From Alphaproteobacteria bacterium (GTDB lineage Bacteria > Pseudomonadota > Alphaproteobacteria > Elsterales > Elsteraceae): a stretch of 64,000 nucleotides of DNA. Below are positions 56,915 through 64,000 of the stretch, piece by piece (positions within the stretch are counted from its first letter, which is position 1; each line of letters starts with the position of its first letter). The position numbers were made by a program, and so were the translations under genes. The notes below the pieces were generated by a model. That model worked only from the letters and a program-made list of their open reading frames with translations, made no database searches and was not told where the DNA came from. The DNA lies in assembly GCA_013298565.1 (NCBI GenBank), contig JAAFIC010000003.1:23855-87854 (forward strand), read 5' to 3'.

Positions 56915-57949
56915 ATGATGAAATATTTTCTTCCAAGCGAAATTAATGCAGAATCTTCCTGGAAATTTGGCGAAAAAATCCTTGCAGATGGAAAAATTTA
57001 TGAAGAATATGAATTTGATTTCAAAGAAATGAACTGGGTACAGCCATATGGAGCGCTTTACATATCTGGATTAATTAATTATATGAAGAATAATTTTCCA
57101 ACTTCGAAATCTTTATTTTCTAATGTTGGATCAAAAAGAAATCATTCTTACGCCGCTCACATTGGTTTCTTTGAGTCTATTGGTGTAGATTATGGTAACA
57201 AACCTGGGGTAGCCGCTGGTAGCCCTAACTACATCCCTATTACCCAATTAAGCCTTTTTGAGGCTCATACCGATGCTCGAAATAGAGATGTCGCCGTGGG
57301 GGCAATTATTGACGACGATGCGTCTCGGATCACCGAAATTCTAATGAGACAAGATAAGGGGCATGCTTTTGATGCCGTTCAATACTCTATTAGGGAGATA
57401 ATAAGAAATTCAGCAGAGCACAGCAATAGTCAGTACGTATATTACTGCGCTCAATATTACCCAAAAAAACATCAAGTAGAAATTGCAATTATGGATTGGG
57501 GTATCGGAATACCAAAATCACTAGAAAAGAACCCTTATCTTAATTTTTCAAACGACGCTGAGGCATTAAAATTATCTCTCCTGCCTTCTATATCAGGCAA
57601 ATTTTACGAAGGAGTGGAAATTCGCCCTTATGATGAATGGCAAAATTCTGGATATGGTCTCTATATGATTAATCGAATTAGCTGTATGGCCGGTGATTTT
57701 TTTATAGGGTCAGGACAATCAGTATTACACGCCAATGCAGGTGGTCATGAGGTATCTAATGTAAATTTGATACCCGGAACATCGGTCTTTTTGAGAATAA
57801 ACACAGATAAAGTTCAGAACATCACACATGATATACAACGCTTTGGCGCGGAAGGGCGTGAACAAGCAAAGAATATATCTGAATCTACTAATATAGATGC
57901 ATCCGCCGCCTCATTAATGCTTAGAAGTCAAATTAATCGCCCTGATTGA
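56915..57949 (+). CDS. AT-rich GHKL ATPase-domain protein, probable accessory gene
   Basis: A 344-residue protein. Residues 150-250 carry a histidine-kinase/Hsp90-type (GHKL) ATP-binding fold: N-box 'REIIRNSAEHSNSQYVYY' (N165), G1 'IMDWGIGIPKSL' and G2 'NSGYGLYMINRI'. The N-terminal part has 'FDFKEMNWVQPYGALYISGL', which resembles a STAS-like domain. There is no phospho-acceptor histidine domain or membrane segment. The coding sequence is clearly AT-rich with codon use unlike its neighbours, which suggests recent transfer. Proteins of this shape occur in defence-linked loci; the job here is unknown. Either of two adjacent ATG codons could start it. Confidence 0.75.
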   Translation: MMKYFLPSEINAESSWKFGEKILADGKIYEEYEFDFKEMNWVQPYGALYISGLINYMKNNFPTSKSLFSNVGSKRNHSYAAHIGFFESIGVDYGNKPGVAAGSPNYIPITQLSLFEAHTDARNRDVAVGAIIDDDASRITEILMRQDKGHAFDAVQYSIREIIRNSAEHSNSQYVYYCAQYYPKKHQVEIAIMDWGIGIPKSLEKNPYLNFSNDAEALKLSLLPSISGKFYEGVEIRPYDEWQNSGYGLYMINRISCMAGDFFIGSGQSVLHANAGGHEVSNVNLIPGTSVFLRINTDKVQNITHDIQRFGAEGREQAKNISESTNIDASAASLMLRSQINRPD

Positions 57950-58028
57950 AACGCCATTCGTTTTTTTTAAGCCTTGCCGGCCTATACGCGCCCTTTCACA
58001 CCTTATTATCTTCTTATAACATCCCTCC

Positions 58029-58382
58029 GTGCCAACCTCTCCGCGTGATCCTGCGCTAGGCACGCTCATGTCGATCACGGAAAGCGGGGACTGGTGGGTG
58101 AAGTTTGTTGTGCGGCGGGTGCCGGTGACGGCAGAGAAGCCGCATGGGTTGGACTATTCGCTCACGCTGCATGGGCCAGGAAACGCGCGGTATGTGGGGT
58201 ATGACAACGCCCATGGCATCACCGTCGGCAGCGGGCCGGGCGCGCGGAAGCCGGTGGCGCAGGATCATCGGCATCGGATGAAAAGCGTGAAGCCTTATGA
58301 GTATCAAGACGCCGCCACTCTCCTCGCCGATTTCTGGCAGGAGGTTGATGCGGTGCTAAAGGAAGAAGGAGCCTCCCCATGA
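58029..58382 (+). CDS. tumE: TumE-like toxin of a toxin-antitoxin pair (DUF6516 type)
   Basis: A 117-residue protein resembling the TumE/DUF6516 toxin family: 'WWVKFVVRRVPVTAEKPHGL', 'DYSLTLHGPGNARYVGYDNA' and the histidine/arginine patch 'AQDHRHRMKSVKPYEYQDA'. TumE acts as a ribonuclease-like growth inhibitor in Bosea; the activity here is inferred. It starts with GTG at 58029, or with ATG at 58068. It overlaps the next gene by 4 bases (ATGA), toxin first, as in tumE-tumA pairs. Confidence 0.72.
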   Translation: MPTSPRDPALGTLMSITESGDWWVKFVVRRVPVTAEKPHGLDYSLTLHGPGNARYVGYDNAHGITVGSGPGARKPVAQDHRHRMKSVKPYEYQDAATLLADFWQEVDAVLKEEGASP

Positions 58383-58753
58383 ACACTCTCCACATCGGCA
58401 TCGCCCCCTATGACGCCCTGAAAGCCCGCACGCTCGCGATTGCGCGCGGGGAGGTTCAGCCGGGGCCGGAGGAGCCGAAACTGTGGTTCACGTCGATTGA
58501 AAGTGTGGCGCGGGTTTTGTCGGATAAGAACCGGGCGCTGCTGCGCGAGATTGCCGAACATCCCCCGGCCTCCCTGACGGAGCTTGCGGCGCGGACGGGG
58601 CGGGCCGTGTCCAATCTATCGCGCACGCTAAAAACGATGGAACGGCATGGGTTGGTAACACTCACACCGGGCAAGGCGCGCGAAATTTGCCCGCGCGTTG
58701 GGTATCGCCAGATTGATCTGTCGCTGTCTATTGCAGAGTGCCGTCCGCGATAA
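58379..58753 (+). CDS. tumA: TumA-like DNA-binding antitoxin
   Basis: A 124-residue protein with a C-terminal winged helix-turn-helix ('LLREIAEHPPASLTELAART' and 'GRAVSNLSRTLKTMERHGLV'), MarR-like. The N-terminal 'FTSIESVARVLSDKNRALL' is typical of TumA-type antitoxins. Partner of the TumE-like toxin, it likely binds both the toxin and the promoter. GGAG lies upstream of the ATG, which overlaps the toxin stop. Confidence 0.75.
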   Translation: MNTLHIGIAPYDALKARTLAIARGEVQPGPEEPKLWFTSIESVARVLSDKNRALLREIAEHPPASLTELAARTGRAVSNLSRTLKTMERHGLVTLTPGKAREICPRVGYRQIDLSLSIAECRPR

Positions 58754-59245
58754 ATCGGTCGTAGCCTTATAGCAATTTTGCATAGATCCTAAATTTGGCC
58801 GCTTCTCCAGGAAACTGCCTGGAAATTCAGTGACGCAGCAGGGCGCAAACAGACCCGCGCGTGGCGACTGCCGGTCAATGCCTATCGTATTGTCATGTTT
58901 CTTCTGGATGAGCAAATGGGCCACGCGCGATAGGGAAACAGGGTTGTCGGTTGCGGCTTCCGATCTTTGGAAACGCTGCCCTGTACTGCCCAAAAAAAAA
59001 TCGAAAAAGCAGGTGGTTCCGGGGAGTGAAAATTAAGGTCGCTGGTAACGCTGGCGCTACTCCTATCTATATGGTGGGCGGTATTGCTTTCCTCTCAGAA
59101 CGCTTTGACGCACCAGTGCGGCGGTAGCATCTTGCAATTGCGTGTGCTTTAACTCTTTCTAGTTTGGAATGAGAGGCGCACCGCCCCGGCTGGGTGGATG
59201 GAAGGCTTGCGCCAACGACAGGATAACAAATGGTAGGGAACTAGA
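58754..59245. other. 492-base region without a supported gene
   Basis: Between the toxin-antitoxin pair and the res gene. It holds a 6-bp hairpin TCCAGG/CCTGGA at 58806-58823 and a 68-codon frame (58830-59036) that shows no recognisable protein features. No promoter was identified with confidence. It presumably carries the promoter for the restriction operon. Confidence 0.5.
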
Positions 59246-62200
59246 ATGAGTGTGAGTTTCTTTGAGCGCCCAATTCTCAATTCCCCCTATGAATACCCTC
59301 CCCAGCATTGGGAAATTGTTGATGGTCTGCCGACCGACCGAATCATCGGAATGCGGCGGCGCTCGGAATATACTTCGCCCGTTCCGCAGCCAAAAAAGCG
59401 CCGGAAATCCAAAGAGCAACCCATGCTTGAATTGGGCCGAGATGGCGGCTTTGCCACCGACCAGCAACGCTATGACCCGACCCCGATCATCAATGAAATT
59501 CGCGGGTTTGTGGATGCGTGGCGGCGGCTGCCTAACCCCAACGACTGGCACGTAACGCCCGAAACCGCGCGGTTGCTTCAGCATTGGCGGCAAACCGAGG
59601 TGGAGGGCATTCGTCCGTTTTTCTGCCAGATTGAGGCCGTCGAAACCGCGATTTGGCTAACCGAAGTCGCGCCCTCGCTGGGAAAGCGCACGGAGAAGTT
59701 CAGCGACTATCTCAAGGCGGCCAACGAGGCGGCAAATCCGGGGCTGATGCGCCTTGCGCTGAAACTGGCGACAGGGGCCGGGAAAACCACCGTTATGGCG
59801 ATGCTGATTGCCTGGCAAACAATCAACGCCGTCCGCCGCCCCACCAGCAGCCGTTATTCGCGGGCGTTCCTGCTCATTGCGCCGGGCATCACTATTAAAG
59901 ACCGGCTGCGCGTGCTGCTGCCGACCGACCCGGAAAGCTATTTCGAGACGCGCAATATCGTTCCCACCGATATGAAAGCGGAGCTACGAAAAGCCCGTAT
60001 CATTGTCACCAACTATCACGCCTTCAAACTTAAAGAGCGGATCGACATCGCCAAGGGCACGCGCGCGGCGCTGGAAGGCTGGCGCGAAGAAAAGATGCAA
60101 ACCCTGGAGACCGAAGGGCAAATGGTCGAACGGGTCGCCAAAGACCTGATGGGATTGAAGAATATCGTCGTTATCAACGATGAAGCCCATCACTGCTACC
60201 GGGAGAAGCCCAAGGACCAGTCGGAGGAAGACCTGACGGCTGAGGAAAAGGAAGAAGCCAAACGCAATAGCGAAGCGGCGCGGATGTGGATTTCAGGAAT
60301 CGAAGCGGTTCAGCGCACCTTGGGCGTTCGGCAAATCTTCGATCTATCGGCAACGCCGTTTTTCCTCAGCGGGTCCGGCTATGCAGAAGGCACGCTGTTT
60401 CCCTGGGTGGTCAGTGATTTTTCGCTGATGGATGCGATTGAATGCGGCATCGTTAAGCTACCGCGCGTGCCGGTGGCGGATAATGTGCCGGGCGGGGAAA
60501 TGCCGAAATTCCGCGATTTGTGGGATCAAATCCGCCAGACCATGCCCAAACAGGGCCGTGCGAAAGGCGGCAAGACTTACGATCCGCTCTTGCTGCCCAC
60601 TATGTTGGTCACGGCCCTGGAAGCGCTCTACGGGCATTACGCGAAAGTATTTGCGGCGTGGCAGACGGCAGGCATCAACGTGCCGCCGGTCTTTATCGTC
60701 GTGTGCAACAATACCGCCACGTCGAAGCTGGTCTATGATTACATCTCCGGCTTCCACCGCGACCGGGGCGACGGCAGTTTGATGCTCGAAAACGGTCGCT
60801 TGCCGTTGTTCCGCAATTTCGATGAATCGGGCAATCGCCTGCCACGCCCGCAAACCCTGTTGATTGATAGCGCGCAGTTGGAATCGGGCGAGGCGCTGGA
60901 TAAGGATTTTCTTCAGATTGCCGAACCGGAAATCGAAGCCTTCAAGCGCGAGCGTATCGAACGCAGTGGCGACCGGGCCGGAAGCGAGAAGCTGACCGAT
61001 CAAGATTTGCTGCGCGAGGTGATGAATACGGTCGGCAAAGAAGGCAAATTGGGCGAACAGGTGCGCTGTGTCGTCTCGGTCTCCATGCTCACGGAAGGCT
61101 GGGACACGAATACCGTTACCCACGTTCTCGGCGTCCGCGCCTTCGGCACGCAGCTTCTGTGCGAGCAGGTTGTGGGCCGGGCTTTGCGCCGAAGGGTTTA
61201 TGAACTGAACGCCGAAGGCTTGTTCGATGTGGAATATGCCGATGTACTGGGCATTCCCTTCGATTTCACTGCCGAGCCTGTGATTGTTCAACCGGCAACC
61301 CCGCGCGATACCGTGCGCGTGCGGGCCATGAACCCAGAGCGCGAGGCGTTGGAAATTCGCTTTCCGCGCGTCGAAGGCTATCGCACCGATTTACCGGAGG
61401 AGCAGTTTAGCGTTGCCTTCAGCGAGGATTCGGCCCTTGGCATTGATCCCACGCTGGTCGGCCCGTCGATTACGCGCAATCAAGGGATTATTGGCGAGGC
61501 GGTCGATCTCACCGTGGATATCAACCGCGATACGCGCCCGCGCACCATTACCTATAAGCTCACCCATCGGCTGATTGACAGGCATTACCGCGATGCCGAT
61601 CAAATGCCGAAGCTGCACCTGTTCGGGCAGTTGAAGCGCATTGTGGAACAATGGGTGGAAGGCGGTTACATCCGCTGTGTCGGGGGCTGCTACCCCGCGC
61701 AGGTGCTCTACCCCGAAATTGCCGAAATGGCGTGCCAGCGCATCCGCGCCGCTATCAACGCCGCCCCGGCGAATACGGGCGCGATCAAGGCGATTCTCGA
61801 TCCCTATAACCCGATGGGGTCCACCCGCTTCGTCAATTTCACCACGTCGAAAGACACGCGGTGGCAAACCGATCCGCGCAAGTGCCATATCAATTGGGCG
61901 ATTTACGATAGCGATTGGGAAGCCGAATTCTGCCGCGTCGCCGAAGCCCATCCGCGCGTGCGGGCCTATGTGAAGAACCAGACTTTGGGTTTCGAGGTAC
62001 CCTATAGTTTCGGTAGCCTTCAGCGGCGCTATATCCCCGATTTTATCGTGCAGATTGATGACGGCAAACCCGACCCGCTAAACCTAGTCGTTGAAATCAA
62101 AGGCTATCGCGGCGAAGACGCTAAGGATAAGGCGTTGACGATGCAGAATTATTGGGTGCCGGGCGTGAATAATCTCGGCACGTGCGGGCGCTGGGATTTT

Positions 62201-62287
62201 GTGGAATTTACCGAGGTGCATCAGATCGACAGCGCGTTCGCGGCTTTCATCGAGCGGAAGATTGCCGAAGGGCGGGGGCAGAAATGA
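59246..62287 (+). CDS. res: Type III-like restriction enzyme Res subunit (helicase-nuclease)
   Basis: A 1013-residue SF2 helicase-nuclease. Walker A is 'LATGAGKTTVMAM' near residue 180, motif II is 'VVINDEAHHCYRE' near 312, and motif III is 'FDLSATPFF'. The C-terminal helicase motifs include 'SMLTEGWDTNTVTHVLGVRA' and 'EQVVGRALRR'. A PD-(D/E)xK nuclease ends the protein: 'RYIPDFIVQIDDG' (about 928-940) and 'LVVEIKGYRGEDAKD' (about 946-960). It resembles the BPTD_3080-type Res family. It lies upstream of a methyltransferase gene, so it is the restriction part of a modification system. AGGGA precedes the ATG. Confidence 0.9.
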   Translation: MSVSFFERPILNSPYEYPPQHWEIVDGLPTDRIIGMRRRSEYTSPVPQPKKRRKSKEQPMLELGRDGGFATDQQRYDPTPIINEIRGFVDAWRRLPNPNDWHVTPETARLLQHWRQTEVEGIRPFFCQIEAVETAIWLTEVAPSLGKRTEKFSDYLKAANEAANPGLMRLALKLATGAGKTTVMAMLIAWQTINAVRRPTSSRYSRAFLLIAPGITIKDRLRVLLPTDPESYFETRNIVPTDMKAELRKARIIVTNYHAFKLKERIDIAKGTRAALEGWREEKMQTLETEGQMVERVAKDLMGLKNIVVINDEAHHCYREKPKDQSEEDLTAEEKEEAKRNSEAARMWISGIEAVQRTLGVRQIFDLSATPFFLSGSGYAEGTLFPWVVSDFSLMDAIECGIVKLPRVPVADNVPGGEMPKFRDLWDQIRQTMPKQGRAKGGKTYDPLLLPTMLVTALEALYGHYAKVFAAWQTAGINVPPVFIVVCNNTATSKLVYDYISGFHRDRGDGSLMLENGRLPLFRNFDESGNRLPRPQTLLIDSAQLESGEALDKDFLQIAEPEIEAFKRERIERSGDRAGSEKLTDQDLLREVMNTVGKEGKLGEQVRCVVSVSMLTEGWDTNTVTHVLGVRAFGTQLLCEQVVGRALRRRVYELNAEGLFDVEYADVLGIPFDFTAEPVIVQPATPRDTVRVRAMNPEREALEIRFPRVEGYRTDLPEEQFSVAFSEDSALGIDPTLVGPSITRNQGIIGEAVDLTVDINRDTRPRTITYKLTHRLIDRHYRDADQMPKLHLFGQLKRIVEQWVEGGYIRCVGGCYPAQVLYPEIAEMACQRIRAAINAAPANTGAIKAILDPYNPMGSTRFVNFTTSKDTRWQTDPRKCHINWAIYDSDWEAEFCRVAEAHPRVRAYVKNQTLGFEVPYSFGSLQRRYIPDFIVQIDDGKPDPLNLVVEIKGYRGEDAKDKALTMQNYWVPGVNNLGTCGRWDFVEFTEVHQIDSAFAAFIERKIAEGRGQK

Positions 62288-62571
62288 TCCGGCGGGGACA
62301 GGGTATTCAAACGCCCCGAATCGGTGATGTCGCCGCTGGCTCAGACCATTTTGCCGCCATCAGGAAAATGGTTGGACACATTGATGCGATCCTGCCCGCC
62401 AGCCTATCGGCCCGGTATAAAATGAGCGCCACCCTAACAACCCGTTGCCGCACCGGGGAGAGTAGCATACAATCATCCTATATCCGCCCCTTGAGAGTAC
62501 GCTGCATCCCCCGGAATCCTGGGACAGCCGAAATCCTGGGGCTTTTTCGTTTGCTCGGGGCGGGAGCATGA
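62284..62571 (+). CDS. Possible small protein between res and the NYN gene
   Basis: A 95-residue open frame with ATGA overlaps to both neighbours (res stop and NYN start), which is unusual for random sequence. I do not recognise it. It has a small positively charged N-terminus (MIRRGQGIQTPRIGDVAAGS), and its later part is rich in R, P and C without a clear domain. It may also be a non-coding spacer with a chance frame. Confidence 0.3.
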   Translation: MIRRGQGIQTPRIGDVAAGSDHFAAIRKMVGHIDAILPASLSARYKMSATLTTRCRTGESSIQSSYIRPLRVRCIPRNPGTAEILGLFRLLGAGA

Positions 62572-63272
62572 AAGCGGCCATTCTGATCGACGGCGGCTAT
62601 CTGCTGAAGCGCCTCCCTAGCTTGCGCCCCGATATTGCTGCGAACGATGCGGCACAGGTCGATCATGCGATAGGTCAGCTTGTTGAGGCGCATTTGAGGC
62701 AGTTGAACCAGATTGCTTGCCAGGGTAATCCGCAAGCGCTTCTCTATCGCTGTTTCTATTACGATGCTCTGCCGTATCGCGAACGCGGGCATCTGCCGAT
62801 TTCTAAGAAAGCGATTGATTACGCTAAGTCAGACCTTGCGGTCTTTCGGTTGGCGCTTTTCGACCTTCTGCGCCGTCGCCCCAGCTTTGCTGTGCGTTTG
62901 GGCGAGGTGCGGCGGGAGCGCGGCTGGATACTGAAAGAAAAGACCCAGACCGACCTGCTTGCCGGGCGGAAGCAGGTAGCGGATTTGACCGATGCCGATT
63001 TTGAGCCGGGTTTTCGTCAGAAAGCGGTCGATATGCGGATCGGGGTCGACATCGCCTCCATCACGCTGAAGCGCCAAGCCGATACGGTTGTGCTGGTGGC
63101 AGGCGATAGTGACTTTGTTCCTGCCGCGAAACTGGCGCGCCGGGAGGGGATGAGGGTCATTCTCGATCCCCTGGGGCGGTCGGTCGAAGCAGGGTTATTT
63201 GAACATATTGATGCGGTGCAGAGCGGGTTGAACAAACCCGTCGCGGTACCCGCCGCGCCGGAGGAGATCTAA
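62568..63272 (+). CDS. NYN/LabA-type (DUF88) RNase-fold protein
   Basis: A 234-residue protein with the NYN (PIN-like) nuclease fold. The acidic residues lie in 'ILIDGGYLLKRL' near the start, in 'VDMRIGVDIASITLKRQA' and in 'VLVAGDSDFVPAAKLARREG'. All three acidic clusters are intact, so an RNase or nuclease activity is plausible. It sits between res and mod of the restriction-modification locus, 4 bases before the mod start region, so it is probably co-transcribed and part of the defence function. Confidence 0.85.
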   Translation: MKAAILIDGGYLLKRLPSLRPDIAANDAAQVDHAIGQLVEAHLRQLNQIACQGNPQALLYRCFYYDALPYRERGHLPISKKAIDYAKSDLAVFRLALFDLLRRRPSFAVRLGEVRRERGWILKEKTQTDLLAGRKQVADLTDADFEPGFRQKAVDMRIGVDIASITLKRQADTVVLVAGDSDFVPAAKLARREGMRVILDPLGRSVEAGLFEHIDAVQSGLNKPVAVPAAPEEI

Positions 63273-63276
63273 GGTC

Positions 63277-64000
63277 ATGGCCAAAAAACCCGTTTCCGTT
63301 GAAATCTTGAAGCATACCGAAGCCGCGCGGCCCAATATTCCCACAGCGGAGTTTGAAAGCCTGATGGATGAGGCGCAGAAATCGCCCATTCGGGTGGCTT
63401 ACGCGCGCCGCAACCGCGACCTTGATCCGCAACTGGTGTGGCGGGGGAAGGACGCGCAGGATGCCGCCGATTTGGTCGTGCCCGCGCCGCCGCTGTATAT
63501 TCAGGAGAAGGTTCACGCCAAAGCGCTCATCGAAGATTTGCGCCGCCAAACCCAGGCGCGTACTGCCCAGGTCGAGGCGCAGGTGGATATGTTCGCCGAT
63601 TTCAACGGCCTGCCGGACCTAGAGGCAAAAACCGAATTCTACCAGCACCCGCTGCATTGGTCGAACCGGATGATCCTCGGCGATAGCCTCTATGGCATGG
63701 CCAGCCTTGCGGAGCGTGAAGGCTTACGCGGCAAAGTGCAGTGCATCTATTTCGATCCGCCCTATGGGATTAAATTCAACTCCAACTTCCAATGGTCCAC
63801 CACCAGCCGCGACGTGAAGGACGGCGCGAAGGACCAGATCACCCGCGAACCCGAACAGGTCCGCGCCTTCCGCGATACCTGGCGCGACGGTATCCATTCG
63901 TATCTTTCCTATCTGCGCGACCGGCTGACCGTGGCGCGCGATTTGCTCACCGAAAGCGGCAGTATTTTTGTCCAAATCGGCGACGAGAATGTGCATCGCG
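63277..64000 (+). CDS. mod: DNA methyltransferase Mod subunit (3' partial)
   Basis: A reading frame open to the last base (241 codons seen). The N-terminal region has 'MILGDSLYGMASLAEREGL' near residue 130 and the catalytic motif IV 'IYFDPPYGIKFNSNF' (DPPY at about 160-163), followed by 'ARDLLTESGSIFVQIGDENV'. The order motif IV before motif I is the beta class typical of type III Mod enzymes. It pairs with the Res protein upstream. Start: ATG at 63277 after TCTAAGG. The C-terminal target-recognition region lies outside the window. Confidence 0.92.
   Translation, partial: MAKKPVSVEILKHTEAARPNIPTAEFESLMDEAQKSPIRVAYARRNRDLDPQLVWRGKDAQDAADLVVPAPPLYIQEKVHAKALIEDLRRQTQARTAQVEAQVDMFADFNGLPDLEAKTEFYQHPLHWSNRMILGDSLYGMASLAEREGLRGKVQCIYFDPPYGIKFNSNFQWSTTSRDVKDGAKDQITREPEQVRAFRDTWRDGIHSYLSYLRDRLTVARDLLTESGSIFVQIGDENVHR

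Noticed and set aside
58830..59036. 68-codon open frame in the gap before res
   Set aside because: No recognisable features and no good start signal; the composition is like non-coding sequence.

Overview
The window is GC-rich chromosomal DNA of an alphaproteobacterium, most likely of the Rhodospirillales/Azospirillales type. The evidence is a class I poly-3-hydroxybutyrate synthase, a HemB of the cysteine-free metal type, a glnB-glnA pair behind a sigma54-type promoter, an LdtR-type MarR regulator, an OpgH glucosyltransferase and alphaproteobacterial housekeeping genes (yfgM-bamB-der, alaC-hom-glpX-recJ). The species is not resolved.

Layout. 1-4927 is a gas-vesicle operon: partial gvpN, a small coiled-coil gene, gvpO, a gvpJ-like gene, gvpF/L, gvpG, gvpF/L, a second short GvpA-family gene, a divergent gvpF/L and gvpK. 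The major shell gene gvpA is not visible and probably lies upstream. 4953-9267 has hemB on the minus strand, then a valine-catabolism trio (acyl-CoA dehydrogenase, 3-hydroxyisobutyryl-CoA hydrolase, 3-hydroxyisobutyrate dehydrogenase). 9335-13357 has LdtR, an AbrB/Doc toxin-antitoxin pair, an Lrp regulator divergent from dadA, and a LysR regulator. 13449-23903 has an EAL-CBS-GGDEF protein, hrpB, the yfgM-bamB-der operon, a cluster of dispersed inverted repeats, and a chemoreceptor. 24027-29488 has a candidate structured RNA, a DUF2333 gene, PhoX, LysR, a Nudix hydrolase and tRNA-His.

29648-34170 covers glnB-glnA, a PilZ-like protein and opgH. 34275-38773 is a compact set of uncharacterised metabolic genes: an MDR dehydrogenase, a PTPS-fold protein that has lost its catalytic residues, a GT4 glycosyltransferase and a methyltransferase, all translationally coupled. 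They face a RibD-like reductase coupled to a cytochrome b561. This looks like a pathway to a modified, glycosylated pterin-like or pyrimidine-like compound and is the best candidate for an undescribed system here. 38919-49369 has a metal/cobalamin-type binding protein, phaC, an OmpA-like lipoprotein, alaC, hom, glpX, recJ, tRNA-Glu and a small zinc-ribbon protein. 49382-52144 is an FtsK-type translocase whose N-terminus is a long coiled coil with no membrane segments. 52528-56793 is a four-gene sugar ABC transporter with a LacI-type operator and an internal attenuator.

56915-64000 is an accessory/defence region: an AT-rich GHKL ATPase gene, a TumE/TumA-like toxin-antitoxin pair, and a type III restriction-modification-like operon (res, a small ORF, an NYN-domain protein, mod). 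The mod gene runs off the right edge of the window.
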